NCBI GenBank assembly: GCA_963799425.1
Contig: CAWCXA010000012.1
Span: 124,001-188,000, forward strand
DNA from: CAVWSM01 sp963799425
GTDB lineage: Bacteria > Actinomycetota > Actinomycetes > Jiangellales > Jiangellaceae
Direction of reading: 5' to 3'
Length of the DNA: 64,000 nucleotides
Shown: one piece after another, positions 17,419 through 25,955 of the stretch
Layout of the letters: every line of letters begins with the position of its first letter
Position numbering within the stretch: the first letter of the stretch is position 1
Made by a program: the position numbers and the translations under genes
Notes under the pieces: model-generated
Seen by the model: only the letters and a program-made list of their open reading frames with translations
The model's database searches: none
What the model was told of the DNA's origin: nothing

Positions 17419-19163
17419 AGCGGCCGCGACAACAGGATGGAGACGGCCGCCGAAGCGGCAATCCAGCCGGCCAGGATGACGACGATCGTCAAGCAGATGC
17501 GCCGTACACTCCACCGCTGGATCTTCACTCTGGGCAGCTGCACGGGCAGCAGGGTGAGGAACTCCGCGTGCAGGTCACGGCTTTCGCTGCGGAGCATTCC
17601 ACGGAGTTGCGAGGGCATCGTGATCCCGCGCGTGGCCGCGAAAGCCTCTTCGATCTCCGCTTCGGTGAAGTGCCGGCGCGCCGCCTCGTACACACGCTGT
17701 GCATCGCTGCGCAGACCGAGGACGAGCATCATGTTCGCTAGATCAACGGCTTGACGCCACGGACTCGGCCGTACCTGCGCGAATGCCGAGTCGATGAGGA
17801 TCAACCGCCCCTGCCGCACCAGCACGTTCGCCGGCTTGATGTCACGGTGTGCGAGGCCCGAGTCCCACATCCGGCGGACGACGACGAGACCCTGGTCGAT
17901 GATCGAGTCGTCGACCTCTGCGTCACCGATCTCCAAGGCGCCGTCGAAGAACTGGGTGACCAGCAGGTACTCGCGCTCGGGTGTGATGTCGACGATGCCG
18001 TACGGCTTCGGCACCGGAAGCTGCGCGTCGTACAACAGACGCAGGACGTAGTCCTCGTATTGGACGAGCCGACGGACGCTGTTGAAGGGTTTCTCGTCCT
18101 CTAGCTGGCCGTAGAGCAGCGTGCGCCCCAGCTTGTACCACCGGTCCGCACGCAGGTGCGTGATCGCGTAGAGCTTGCAGAACAGGTACGGATCCTGCTG
18201 ACCAGCCACACTGATGCGCAGCGGCGTCGAGCCGCCTGATCCTTCCAGCCCGAACGGCTTCACCTCGGTTGCGATGATCCCGAGCTGGTCCCGAAGCGCG
18301 CGCACAATCGCCTCCCCACGGGCGCCGCCCACGTCGAGGTGAGCCGTTCGGCCGCGACGATAGGTCACGGGGAACAGGCTGTTCGGCGCGAACAGGCGGA
18401 ATGCGGCGATGGGGATGGCGACCCCGAGGATGACGCCGAAGATCGCGTCGCTCGGGCCTTCTTGGGCCAGGTAGAGCCGCGACATGACGGTGACCACCAG
18501 CAGGAACACGACCACGGACTTGCCTATGTCCCTGGGCCGACCAGCGGGAAGTGTCCCGTAGGCAGTGCACAGGAGGAATGTGGCCAGCACAGCCATCGGC
18601 ACCGATGGCATAGCAAAGCCTTCCCACGGCCCCAGTATCTCGATACCTACAGGTCGCGGACGTTGGATGAGCTCAGTCATCCAGAGAACGAGCACGGCAC
18701 CGACGAGGCCAGAGCCGAGCCAGACAAACAGCTGCCGCCAGCGGCGCCAGATCACGAGGATCACGACGTTGACGATCACTAGGATCCGCAGCACGTCTCC
18801 GTTCGCGAGCTTGCCCAGCCATTCCATGACCCGGGTGAGCGTTGGCGAGCGCGCGCTGGCCAGCCAGTCCAGGAATGCGTGGTCCAACGCATAGAGCGCG
18901 GACGCGACCGTTGAGCTAATGGCGATCACGACGAGCGACACGACCACCGCCGAGGTGAGGACCAGCCACCACTTGCCGGAGGTGTTGAGCCTTCGCGGCA
19001 GGGGTGGCGGCTCGCCGGACGGCCGCCGGCGAACCGGCGGCCGCTCGGCGACGGCCAGCGTCGCATCGTGCGTCGTCAGCGGGACTGTTGGAGCTGCCGG
19101 CGTCGAGACCAACGCCGCCCTGAGCGGTCGGCGCGGTTGGCGAGAACGGTGACTGTCAGTCAC
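17415..19163 (-). CDS. Fusion of a degenerate PAP2 membrane domain and a protein-kinase-like domain
   Basis: The 582-aa protein has a polytopic PAP2-fold region (about 65-255), a kinase-fold region (about 315-540) and a C-terminal membrane helix (about 555-578). In the PAP2 part the catalytic positions are lost. The lysine of K-x6-RP is Thr163, PSGH reads PSVPM (186-190), and the third-block histidine is Glu235, while Arg and Asp239 remain. The kinase part looks active: Lys330, Glu370, HRDIKPAN with Asp441 and Asn446, and LIDSAF with Asp458, as in RIO/lipid-A-kinase-like enzymes. The GTG start overlaps the upstream stop (TAGTG). It may phosphorylate a lipid-linked or envelope substrate at the membrane (inference). 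Confidence 0.85.
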   Translation of the reverse strand: MTDSHRSRQPRRPLRAALVSTPAAPTVPLTTHDATLAVAERPPVRRRPSGEPPPLPRRLNTSGKWWLVLTSAVVVSLVVIAISSTVASALYALDHAFLDWLASARSPTLTRVMEWLGKLANGDVLRILVIVNVVILVIWRRWRQLFVWLGSGLVGAVLVLWMTELIQRPRPVGIEILGPWEGFAMPSVPMAVLATFLLCTAYGTLPAGRPRDIGKSVVVFLLVVTVMSRLYLAQEGPSDAIFGVILGVAIPIAAFRLFAPNSLFPVTYRRGRTAHLDVGGARGEAIVRALRDQLGIIATEVKPFGLEGSGGSTPLRISVAGQQDPYLFCKLYAITHLRADRWYKLGRTLLYGQLEDEKPFNSVRRLVQYEDYVLRLLYDAQLPVPKPYGIVDITPEREYLLVTQFFDGALEIGDAEVDDSIIDQGLVVVRRMWDSGLAHRDIKPANVLVRQGRLILIDSAFAQVRPSPWRQAVDLANMMLVLGLRSDAQRVYEAARRHFTEAEIEEAFAATRGITMPSQLRGMLRSESRDLHAEFLTLLPVQLPRVKIQRWSVRRICLTIVVILAGWIAASAAVSILLSRPL

Positions 19164-19897
19164 TACGCGTGCTCCGTGCGCTTTCGACCCACCATGACCG
19201 CGGCCACGACCATGGCGATGCCGACGACCAGGGCAAGGCCACCTGCAATGACGATGCCGAGGCCCGCCGAGTGCACGATCGGCAACGTCGCCCCGACGCT
19301 GAGCTCCGATTGGACCTCGGCCGACCCATCCGCGTTCATGACGACCACTGACCAGTCGCCCGACGACACATCCCACGTGACGGAGGGAGTCGAGCCGGTG
19401 TCCTCCGCGACCCAGAAGGTCTGCGTCCCCGGCTCGCTCGCGGGCGCGCCGCCTGGCACGCGCTCGTAGCTCGCAGCGAACGGCCTTACCTCGAAGTCGC
19501 CCAGCCTGTCGTGGCCGACCTCGGCGAGGTAACGCGAAACGGCGTCGGTCGGGCCGATGCCCAGGAACAGCGGGGTGTTCGAGCCCGCCGCCTGCCCCTC
19601 GATCCGGATCTCGCCCATGGTGTCCGGCTCGTAGAGCCAACCCGGACCGAACGCATCGATCTCGAGAGCGCCGGTGGACAGCGCGTACGTGTCGGTCTCA
19701 AACGCTTCCGGCGACGTGGTGAAGAAGCCGTCGCTGTCCCGGTCAATCGCGAGCAGGAAGAAACCTGCGACGAGCAGTGCAGCGCCGCCCAGCGCCGACA
19801 GGCTGCCGAGAATGGCGATGATGGTGCGGGCGGGGCCCCACCGTCGAGCCGCTGGGGCTTGCGGCGGTCCTTGAGCGGCTGTGGGTGCGGCGGCCAT
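19163..19897 (-). CDS. Membrane protein with large extracytoplasmic domain, unknown
   Basis: The 244-aa protein has one helix near the N-terminus (about 25-50), an extracytoplasmic domain of about 140 residues, and a second helix (about 212-236) followed by a short basic tail. The domain contains SxDWSVVVMNADGS, which resembles beta-sandwich domains of other actinobacterial membrane proteins, but I do not recognise the family. The ATG at 19897 has GGGGAG upstream and is preferred over a longer frame. It is the first gene of the five-gene operon, and its stop shares a base with the start of the kinase fusion. Confidence 0.75.
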   Translation of the reverse strand: MAAAPTAAQGPPQAPAARRWGPARTIIAILGSLSALGGAALLVAGFFLLAIDRDSDGFFTTSPEAFETDTYALSTGALEIDAFGPGWLYEPDTMGEIRIEGQAAGSNTPLFLGIGPTDAVSRYLAEVGHDRLGDFEVRPFAASYERVPGGAPASEPGTQTFWVAEDTGSTPSVTWDVSSGDWSVVVMNADGSAEVQSELSVGATLPIVHSAGLGIVIAGGLALVVGIAMVVAAVMVGRKRTEHA

Positions 19898-20019
19898 GGC
19901 GTCGGCTCCCCGGCTGACGATGGATCGGGTTCCACCCAACCTCGCACCGGCCGTCACTCACGGTAAGCCGGGCAACTAGCCGTTTGGGGGACGGGTTTCT
20001 GGTGGATAGGTGGGACTCG

Positions 20020-20664
20020 TCATGACCGAAGGAACAACAGCACGGCCAGTACGCGTCGCGACTCGCTGCCGGTCGACGGCAGGCCGAGCTTGTCGAAAAT
20101 GCTCGAGACGTACTTCTCGACGGCGCGAAGCGTGATGACCAGGCGGTCCGCAATGCCCTGGTTCGACGTGCCCTCAGCCATCAGCTCGAGCACTTCTCGC
20201 TCTCGCGGCGTGAGCCCCGTGAGCGGGTCGTCGGTGCGGCGTCGCGACAGGAGAGTCGAGACGATCGTCGGGTCGATGGCCGAGCCACCGGCTGCCACGC
20301 GGTTCACGGCGTCGACGAAGTCGGGTACGTCGCTGATGCGGTCCTTGAGCAGATACCCGACGCCTTCGGCCGAGTCGGCAAGGAGCTTCATGGCAAGCCC
20401 CAGCTCGACATACTGCGACAAGACGAGAACGCCAACCTCCGGATGTGCGGCGCGGATCTCGAGCGCCGCTTGGAGACCCTCGTCGCTGTGCGTCGGCGGG
20501 AGTCGGATATCGACGATGGCAACGTCCGGCACGTCACCGCTCATCACCCTGCGGAGGTCCTCGGCGTCCGGACAGCGGGCAATCACGTCGAACCCCGCAT
20601 CGTCGAGTAGACGGGCGAGCCCTTCTCGAAGGAGGACGCTGTCCTCGGCGATGGCTACCCGCAT
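20020..20664 (-). CDS. NarL/LuxR-family response regulator
   Basis: A 214-aa regulator with a receiver domain (AED near the start, Asp52 in VDIRLPPTH, Lys in LLKDRI) and a C-terminal LuxR helix-turn-helix (LTPREREVLELMAEGTSNQGIA). I place the start at the ATG at 20664. That overlaps the 3' end of the kinase gene by 10 bases, so the pair is translationally coupled. Closely related regulators in actinobacteria often carry the same IRLPPTH segment. The targets are unknown. Confidence 0.95.
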   Translation of the reverse strand: MRVAIAEDSVLLREGLARLLDDAGFDVIARCPDAEDLRRVMSGDVPDVAIVDIRLPPTHSDEGLQAALEIRAAHPEVGVLVLSQYVELGLAMKLLADSAEGVGYLLKDRISDVPDFVDAVNRVAAGGSAIDPTIVSTLLSRRRTDDPLTGLTPREREVLELMAEGTSNQGIADRLVITLRAVEKYVSSIFDKLGLPSTGSESRRVLAVLLFLRS

Positions 20665-22406
20665 GGGATCTCCGCCCGCACGCGAGTCCCGCCACCCAGC
20701 GGCGTCCACACCCGCAGCCGCCCGCTGAGAGCCTCCACGCGGTCGGCAAGCCCACGTAGCCCGGTCCCCCGCTCGGTGTCGGCACCGCCGACACCGTCGT
20801 CAATCACCTCCACCACCAGTTGCCCGCCGCCGTTCGCGACACTGACAATCGCCGAGCTCGCATGAGCGTGTTTCCCAATGTTGGCCAGGCTTTCGCAGAC
20901 AACGTAGTAAGCCGCGACCTCGACCGCCTCGGCCAAGCGGCCGTCGAGTCGCACGGCCAGCCGGACCGGAACGGTCGCTGTGGCGGTCAGCGACTCGAGG
21001 GCAATCTCCAACCCGTGGCCGGTCAGCACCGCCGGGTACAAGCCTCGGGCCACGTCGCGCAGCTCGTCCAGCGACATGGCGATCTGGCGCCGAGCCCGGT
21101 CAAGTGAGGCTGATACTTCGGCGTCATCACGGTGGCTGGCCTCGAGGAGACCAAGGTCGAGCGCCAACGCCACGAGCCGCTGCTGTGCGCCGTCATGAAG
21201 GTCACGCTCCAGGCGTCGCCGTTCGCGCTGGCCAGCCTCGATCACTCGCACCCGCGACGCGCGAAGCTCGTCGACGTGCGCGCGTTGTTTGGCGCGCAGA
21301 CGGCCGTTCTCGAGGGCCATCCCGGCCGCGGCGCTGACCGCGTCGAGCAGCTCAGGTTCGTCGCTCAGCTCCGAGTCGTGCACCAGGGCTGCGACACGTT
21401 CACCGTTGCGTTCGACCATCGTGGTCGTACGGGCACCGTTGCTCGTTGGCAGTTCGACAGGTTGGCCGCTCTGATCTGCCCAGCTGCCAAACTCGGGAAG
21501 CCAGTAGACGAGCTCGAGTGACGGATCGCGGAGGGCGCGCGCAAGCGGAGCGCGCAGGTCAACCGGCTCGGCGCGGAGCTCGACCAGGAGTCCGCCGGCA
21601 GCGCTTCGCGCCAGTCGGGCGTTCAGGAGCCCGATGAGGAATGCGAGCGGCGCAAGTCCCAGCACGGCCAGGCTGACCCGCTGGACGGTCGGGAATGACG
21701 CGCCGGCGAAGACTCCCATGATCAGGAGCACGGCGATCGTCACCAACCCGAGAGCGAACGAGTCGACCAGCAGAGCGAGCGACCGCCGCAGCGGCCGACC
21801 GCCGGCCCGGCGTCGGGCTCCGAGCAGGCCGACGGCAACGAGCGCAACGCCACTTATGACGATGAGCTCAACGTTGTGAATGACGACAGCCACGTCCGGC
21901 GCCTCGACGAACCCCAGGACATGGTTGGTGCCGAGGCCGCCCAACATCATCACCACGAGCTGGCCACCGACGGCTGCCACGTACCCGGTGGCAACCAATG
22001 CACGCTCGACGGTGCCACCGAGTCGCCCGCTCGGGAACGCCAGAAACACGTGCACGATCAACACGAGAGGCACCAGGTCGAATGCCACCCCGATCGTGTG
22101 CAGCACGGTATTGGTCGACCAGGACAGCGTTGTCACGAAGGCGCTGAAACCGGTCACGACCATCAGCGGGCCGAAGCGGCTCTCGGGCAGGCGCCACCAT
22201 GCCACCAGACCGCTCATGACGTACGACACTGTGATCCAGCCGACCAGGGCCGCATGCAGTGGAGTGATACCTGTTGCCGATCTGGCCAGCACCAGCGAGA
22301 CACCTACGCACGCGAGGCCGGCTAGCGCGATAACCAGGAGGATGCCTGGCGGCGGAGCGTCCGCCGACCTGACCTTCTGACGAACAGCGGCCGTGACGTC
22401 TGTCAT
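20655..22406 (-). CDS. Sensor histidine kinase, NarL type with polytopic membrane domain
   Basis: The 583-aa kinase has about eight to nine N-terminal helices (about 22-265), a short GAF-like or linker region, a coiled segment, the HisKA_3 box RDLHDGAQQRL with His404, and an HATPase domain (DDGVGGAD, GTGLRGLADR). I start it at the ATG at 22406 (MTDVTAAVRQ), since the longer frame adds a non-family tail. It is paired with the overlapping response regulator. The membrane domain suggests sensing of an envelope or membrane signal, which is not identifiable from sequence. Confidence 0.92.
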   Translation of the reverse strand: MTDVTAAVRQKVRSADAPPPGILLVIALAGLACVGVSLVLARSATGITPLHAALVGWITVSYVMSGLVAWWRLPESRFGPLMVVTGFSAFVTTLSWSTNTVLHTIGVAFDLVPLVLIVHVFLAFPSGRLGGTVERALVATGYVAAVGGQLVVMMLGGLGTNHVLGFVEAPDVAVVIHNVELIVISGVALVAVGLLGARRRAGGRPLRRSLALLVDSFALGLVTIAVLLIMGVFAGASFPTVQRVSLAVLGLAPLAFLIGLLNARLARSAAGGLLVELRAEPVDLRAPLARALRDPSLELVYWLPEFGSWADQSGQPVELPTSNGARTTTMVERNGERVAALVHDSELSDEPELLDAVSAAAGMALENGRLRAKQRAHVDELRASRVRVIEAGQRERRRLERDLHDGAQQRLVALALDLGLLEASHRDDAEVSASLDRARRQIAMSLDELRDVARGLYPAVLTGHGLEIALESLTATATVPVRLAVRLDGRLAEAVEVAAYYVVCESLANIGKHAHASSAIVSVANGGGQLVVEVIDDGVGGADTERGTGLRGLADRVEALSGRLRVWTPLGGGTRVRAEIPCG

Positions 22407-22530
22407 GGCCCTCCCACCGGGCGCCGCCAAGGACCGGCCGCTTGCGGAACCAGCGACCAACAGGGCAGCCAAACCCAGGGGCGTCACCAGCACGCTACCG
22501 CCAGGGCCGAGGCGGCACCAGAAAACCGCC

Positions 22531-22553
22531 CCCCGGAGACGCAAGTCTCCCGG
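22531..22553 (+). other. Hairpin with GNRA loop in divergent leader region
   Basis: GGAGAC-GCAA-GTCTCC forms a perfect 6-bp stem (22535-22550) closed by a GCAA tetraloop and extended by CC/GG pairs. It lies about 65 bases before the small ORF at 22616 and about 130 bases upstream of the divergent kinase. It has no U-tract. It could be part of a structured leader or an operator; no known riboswitch class fits well enough to name. Confidence 0.35.
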
Positions 22554-22615
22554 CTTATGCGGCGGCCCCCCGCCTGCGAAGGTGAAGGAGTCAACGGTTT
22601 GGGACAGGAGCTCCG

Positions 22616-22741
22616 ATGAAGACGCGCGTCATCCAGGAGGAGCCCGAAGAGTCGAAGCCACCGACCGACGCCGAATTCCCGCCGCAGCAACCACCAGCAC
22701 CCGAACCGCCTACCGGCCCAGCCCCCCAGAGGAAGGACTGA
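22616..22741 (+). CDS. Small acidic/proline-rich protein (41 aa)
   Basis: The ATG follows ACAGGAG at a normal distance. The product is charged and proline-rich (VIQEEPEES, then a PPQQPPAPEPP run) with no membrane segment or known motif. It ends three bases before the ATG of the YbjQ-like gene, so the two are probably co-transcribed. The good ribosome site and tight spacing are the only support. It is likely disordered, and its function is unknown. Confidence 0.5.
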   Translation: MKTRVIQEEPEESKPPTDAEFPPQQPPAPEPPTGPAPQRKD

Positions 22742-22744
22742 GGA

Positions 22745-23068
22745 ATGCTCGTCTCGACGATGAACGACGTGCCCGGCTACCAGGTCGACACCGTGATCGG
22801 CGAGGTGACCGGCCTCACTGTTCGTGCCCGCAACATCGGGTCGCAGATCGGTGCGGGACTCAAGTCTGTGCTCGGCGGCGAGCTGAAGGGCCTAACTAAG
22901 CAACTGCAGGAGAGCCGCGACGAGGCGGTCGAGCGCATGACGGAGCTCGCTCAGGCCAAGGGAGCCAATGCGGTGCTCGCCGTACGGTTCGACTCCGACG
23001 AGGTCGGCAGCGGCTATCAGGAACTGGTCGCCTATGGCACGGCCGTCATCATCAGCCGGGCCGCATAG
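22745..23068 (+). CDS. YbjQ/UPF0145 family protein
   Basis: A 107-aa protein with the family features: N-terminal beta strand with GYQVDTVIGEVTG, the RNIGSQIGAGLKSVLGGEL segment, and a C-terminal AKGANAVLAVRFDS strand. YbjQ-like proteins form small pentameric assemblies and are sometimes annotated as heavy-metal-binding, without strong proof. It follows the 41-aa ORF by 3 bp, with GAGGAAGG upstream. It converges on the DUF1269 gene. Confidence 0.9.
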   Translation: MLVSTMNDVPGYQVDTVIGEVTGLTVRARNIGSQIGAGLKSVLGGELKGLTKQLQESRDEAVERMTELAQAKGANAVLAVRFDSDEVGSGYQELVAYGTAVIISRAA

Positions 23069-23120
23069 TCAGCCAGCCGTCCTCGACTCCTCACGTTCCC
23101 GAAATCAGGCGCCGCCTCAG

Positions 23121-23609
23121 TCAGTTATCCGAAAACGCTTGACGAAGTCTCTGCTCCTGCTCCTCGCTGAGATTCGTCGAGATCAGCTCGGGGTTCAATC
23201 CCACGAACTCCACTTCGAGTCTGCCCATCGCGGCGTTGGCCGACAGAAGGAACAGCGCGGATGTTCCTGGCGTGACCTTCTCCTGGACCTCTCGGATGAA
23301 GTCTCGGTCGATACCGGTTTCAGCGAAGTGGCCGGCTAGCGCGCCAACGCCGGCCCCGACCGCAACACCCAACAGCGGCACAAAGAACAGCAGACCGAAC
23401 AGGAATCCCCACAGGGCGCCCCACCCGGCCTTCTCACCCGTCAGGTCGGTCAGTCGCCGGGTGCGGGGCTTGTTCTGATCCGGTGCCCAGCTCACGATGG
23501 CGGCGTCCAGGATGTCGATGTCACCCTCTCCGGCAAGTCGCAGCAGGATCTTCTCCGCGCGCTCCGCACCGTCCGGGGTGTCGAACCGCCAAACCGTAAG
23601 AGCAGCCAT
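23121..23609 (-). CDS. DUF1269 family membrane protein
   Basis: The 162-aa protein has an N-terminal ferredoxin-like segment (TVWRFDTPDGAERAEKIL), a glycine-rich hydrophobic hairpin (about 68-92: GWGALWGFLFGLLFFVPLLGVAVGAG), and a C-terminal domain ending in LSEEQEQRLRQAF. This order is typical of DUF1269 proteins, which are frequent in stress and dormancy gene sets of actinobacteria. AAAGGAAAG lies upstream of the ATG. Its promoter region holds overlapping GGGTGGG/CCCACCC palindromes related to those near 25.8 and 29.4 kb. Confidence 0.88.
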   Translation of the reverse strand: MAALTVWRFDTPDGAERAEKILLRLAGEGDIDILDAAIVSWAPDQNKPRTRRLTDLTGEKAGWGALWGFLFGLLFFVPLLGVAVGAGVGALAGHFAETGIDRDFIREVQEKVTPGTSALFLLSANAAMGRLEVEFVGLNPELISTNLSEEQEQRLRQAFSDN

Positions 23610-23652
23610 AACGCTTTCCTTTCTCGCGCTTTGTTCGGCGAAAGTCAGTGTT

Positions 23653-23683
23653 GGGTGGGCAGTCCCCCACCCGCGGCGGTGGG
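23653..23683. promoter_or_regulatory. Overlapping GGGTGGG / CCCACC palindromes upstream of DUF1269
   Basis: GGGTGGG-N6-CCCACCC (23653-23672) overlaps CCCACC-N6-GGTGGG (23666-23683). Half-sites and 6-bp spacing resemble the CCACCC-N6-GGGTGG palindromes elsewhere in this region, with one arm inverted or shifted. It lies 44-74 bp upstream of the DUF1269 start. Confidence 0.4.
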
Positions 23684-23701
23684 CATACCGGAGTTCGCGG
23701 G

Positions 23702-25300
23702 TCAGCCCAGGGCAAGCCCTTCGACCGATCCGGACGGCTCGGGGTCTGGCAGCCGCACCATGCGGAAGGAGTTGACCAGGCCGACGAGACCAGCGAGCAG
23801 TGGGACGAGCAACGCGACTTGAAGGGCGATCGGCCTTGCGTCCGTGTTGATCCGGACGATCTCGTCCTGGATCTCCGGGGGTTGCCCGACGAGCAGCTCC
23901 TCCAGCTGTGTGTTGCTCATGACCTCCGCGTCCTCATCGAGCGCCTGAGCGACGCGCTGCTGATCGTCCGGTGGCAGGACGGCGCTGTCCTCCGCCATGT
24001 TGGTGAAGGTGAAGGAGAGCGTCGCCAGCAGGATGGCGCCGGCGAACGCCAATCCGAAGGACAGACCGAACGACCCCGCTGCGGAGTTCACACCCGCGGC
24101 CTCGCTGACCCGCTCCTCCGAGATCGGGGCCAGCGTGTAGTTGTTGAGCTGCGACACCAGCAAGCCCAAACCGGACCCCGCAATCGCTAGCGGGACCACG
24201 AGGGGCCAGCCGGACTCGGCCCGAGGCACGATAGGTAGCAGCAGCAGTGTCCCTGCCGTAAGGAGCCCGAATCCCAGCCGGACGATGCTGCCCGGACGCC
24301 TTCGTCCCGCTCTCTTTCCAGCGAGGATCGCGACTGCGAACATGCTGAGCGAGAGCGGCGCGAGCGACAGGCCCGCCTGCATTGCGTCGTACTCGAGCAC
24401 CATCTGCAGATAGATCGGCAGCGCGATCATCGTGCCGCCGAGCGCGATCTGCTGAAGCATCTGCTGAGTAATCCCCAGGCGGAAGACCTTGGATCTGAAC
24501 AGGTCCGGGTCAATGAGCGTGGCCAGCTGCTGACGCTTGCGCCGCCGAAGCCAGAAGACCAGCGCCGTCATCGCTATCGTGCCGATCGCCAGGATGGCGG
24601 CTACGAACTCTCCACCCTCCTGCCACACGAGGATGCCCAGCACAATGCCGCCCATGCCGATGACGGAGATCACCGCGCCGACGGTGTCGACGGCCCGAGG
24701 TCCTGTGTAGGGCGCGTCACGCACCAGACCGATACCCGACAGCACGATCGCGATGATGACGGCCTCGAGGAGGAAGGCGACGCGCCAGGACAGGTAGGTA
24801 GTGATGAAGCCCCCCAGCAGTGGTCCGACGGCGGCGGCAATCGCGGCCGCGGCGCCAACCAGGGCATAGACCTTCTTCTGAGCGGTCCCCTCGAAGTTGC
24901 CGTGGATGAGCGACTGCATAGCCGGCAGCAGCAGGGAGGCACCCAGGCCACCGATTACTGCCCAGAAGATGATGATCGTGGTCAGGCCTTGGGCGACCGT
25001 CATAGCCAAGGCACCGACCGCATAGCCGAGCAGACCTAGTACGTACGCGCGCTTGCGGCCGAAAAGATCGCCGATCTTGCTGCCGATCAGGATGAATGCA
25101 GCAGACACCAACGCCTCGAGGGCAATCGCGGACTGGACCCCGCTCACGGTTGTGCCGATGTCCTGGACCACCGCCGAGATCGACACGTTCATCAGTGACG
25201 TGTCGACGACGAGCACGAACATCGCCATCGCCAGCAGGATGGCGAGCCGTTGATTGAGGGGTGTCGGTCCAGGAACGCCGCTCTTCGCGCCCTCATTCAT
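23702..25300 (-). CDS. MFS transporter, DHA2 family
   Basis: The 532-aa, 14-helix exporter has DTSLMNVSISAVVQD in helix 1, the motif A loop SKIGDLFGRKRAY and an extra cytoplasmic/periplasmic loop of about 60 residues near the C-terminus (EDSAVLPPDDQQRVAQ). That late loop is typical of a subgroup of actinobacterial DHA2 proteins. It starts 13 bp after the stop of the DUF6325-like gene on the same strand, so both should be driven from the 25.8 kb promoter region. The substrate is unknown. Confidence 0.92.
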   Translation of the reverse strand: MNEGAKSGVPGPTPLNQRLAILLAMAMFVLVVDTSLMNVSISAVVQDIGTTVSGVQSAIALEALVSAAFILIGSKIGDLFGRKRAYVLGLLGYAVGALAMTVAQGLTTIIIFWAVIGGLGASLLLPAMQSLIHGNFEGTAQKKVYALVGAAAAIAAAVGPLLGGFITTYLSWRVAFLLEAVIIAIVLSGIGLVRDAPYTGPRAVDTVGAVISVIGMGGIVLGILVWQEGGEFVAAILAIGTIAMTALVFWLRRRKRQQLATLIDPDLFRSKVFRLGITQQMLQQIALGGTMIALPIYLQMVLEYDAMQAGLSLAPLSLSMFAVAILAGKRAGRRRPGSIVRLGFGLLTAGTLLLLPIVPRAESGWPLVVPLAIAGSGLGLLVSQLNNYTLAPISEERVSEAAGVNSAAGSFGLSFGLAFAGAILLATLSFTFTNMAEDSAVLPPDDQQRVAQALDEDAEVMSNTQLEELLVGQPPEIQDEIVRINTDARPIALQVALLVPLLAGLVGLVNSFRMVRLPDPEPSGSVEGLALG

Positions 25301-25313
25301 CGCAGACCCGCGG

Positions 25314-25763
25314 TCACTGCACTACCTCCCGCGCCCCGATGGATGGGTCCCGCTCCGGCGCGGGAGGAGCCGGTACGCGTGCCCGGTCGATGAGCTCACC
25401 CCCGGCGTTTCGGACGGCGGAGATGAACGGGATCGCCCACACGTTCTCGATAGCCACCACCGCGACGGAATTCCCCGGCTCCAGCCCAGCCGACACCTCG
25501 TCGACGTCTTCGGCGTCGAAAAGGCCGCCGCCGAGCTGCCCGTCAAGGTCGACAAACGACGGCTCAAGCGCTGGACCCAGGTCCCCCAGCTCGATCGAGC
25601 CGACGGTGCCATCTACGTCCTTGTAGACAAAGAGGAGATCGGGGACACGCACCAGCCCGCGGACAACGAGGTCGCGCAACGCCGGGCCGATCTCTGCCTT
25701 GAACTGGTTCCCCGGAAACTTGAGCAGGAGCACATCGACAGGTCCGGCTCCCACGATGCCCAC
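25314..25763 (-). CDS. DUF6325-like (DUF1269-related) protein, copy 1
   Basis: The 149-aa soluble protein is recognised by the GPVDVLLLKFPGNQF start, followed by a PALRDLVVRGLVRVPDLLFVYKD strand-helix pattern and the GLEPGNSVAVVAIENVWA segment. The GTG start at 25763 has GGAGGG seven bases upstream; a longer frame has no family similarity. It is divergent from a paralogue at 25956 that shares the E/PG-AAIVLVAE-W-WA-P core. These proteins resemble the C-terminal part of DUF1269 proteins; biochemical function is unknown. Confidence 0.75.
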   Translation of the reverse strand: MGIVGAGPVDVLLLKFPGNQFKAEIGPALRDLVVRGLVRVPDLLFVYKDVDGTVGSIELGDLGPALEPSFVDLDGQLGGGLFDAEDVDEVSAGLEPGNSVAVVAIENVWAIPFISAVRNAGGELIDRARVPAPPAPERDPSIGAREVVQ

Positions 25764-25825
25764 AGCGATGCCCTCCGTCTCGAGGCGGTGGACGCAATCG
25801 TCTTGGCGTGGTGGGTGGTCACGCC

Positions 25826-25843
25826 CCACCCGTGAGCGGGTGG
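25826..25843. promoter_or_regulatory. Palindrome CCACCC-N6-GGGTGG, copy 1
   Basis: Perfect 6-bp arms around GTGAGC, 63 bp upstream of the minus-strand DUF6325-like gene. It is the operator candidate for that gene and the exporter behind it. Confidence 0.6.
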
Positions 25844-25869
25844 AACACACGCTCCCAGTGCCGTCGCAT

Positions 25870-25891
25870 GACCACCCCTGATGGGGTGGTC
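25870..25891. promoter_or_regulatory. Palindrome CCACCC-N6-GGGTGG, copy 2 (9-bp arms)
   Basis: GACCACCCC-TGAT-GGGGTGGTC is a perfect palindrome whose core is CCACCC-CTGATG-GGGTGG (25872-25889). It ends about 65 bp upstream of the plus-strand DUF6325-like gene, mirroring copy 1. Confidence 0.65.
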
Positions 25892-25955
25892 CGCGGCACC
25901 CGGACGAGCGCCACGATTGAGGGAATGCAGCTCCGAACCAAGACTGGTCGATGAG

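Noticed and set aside
22501..22600. Possible c-di-GMP-type riboswitch (GACGCAA...CCGGC similarity)
   Set aside because: The conserved GEMM core and receptor stem are not present; only the short hairpin is supported.
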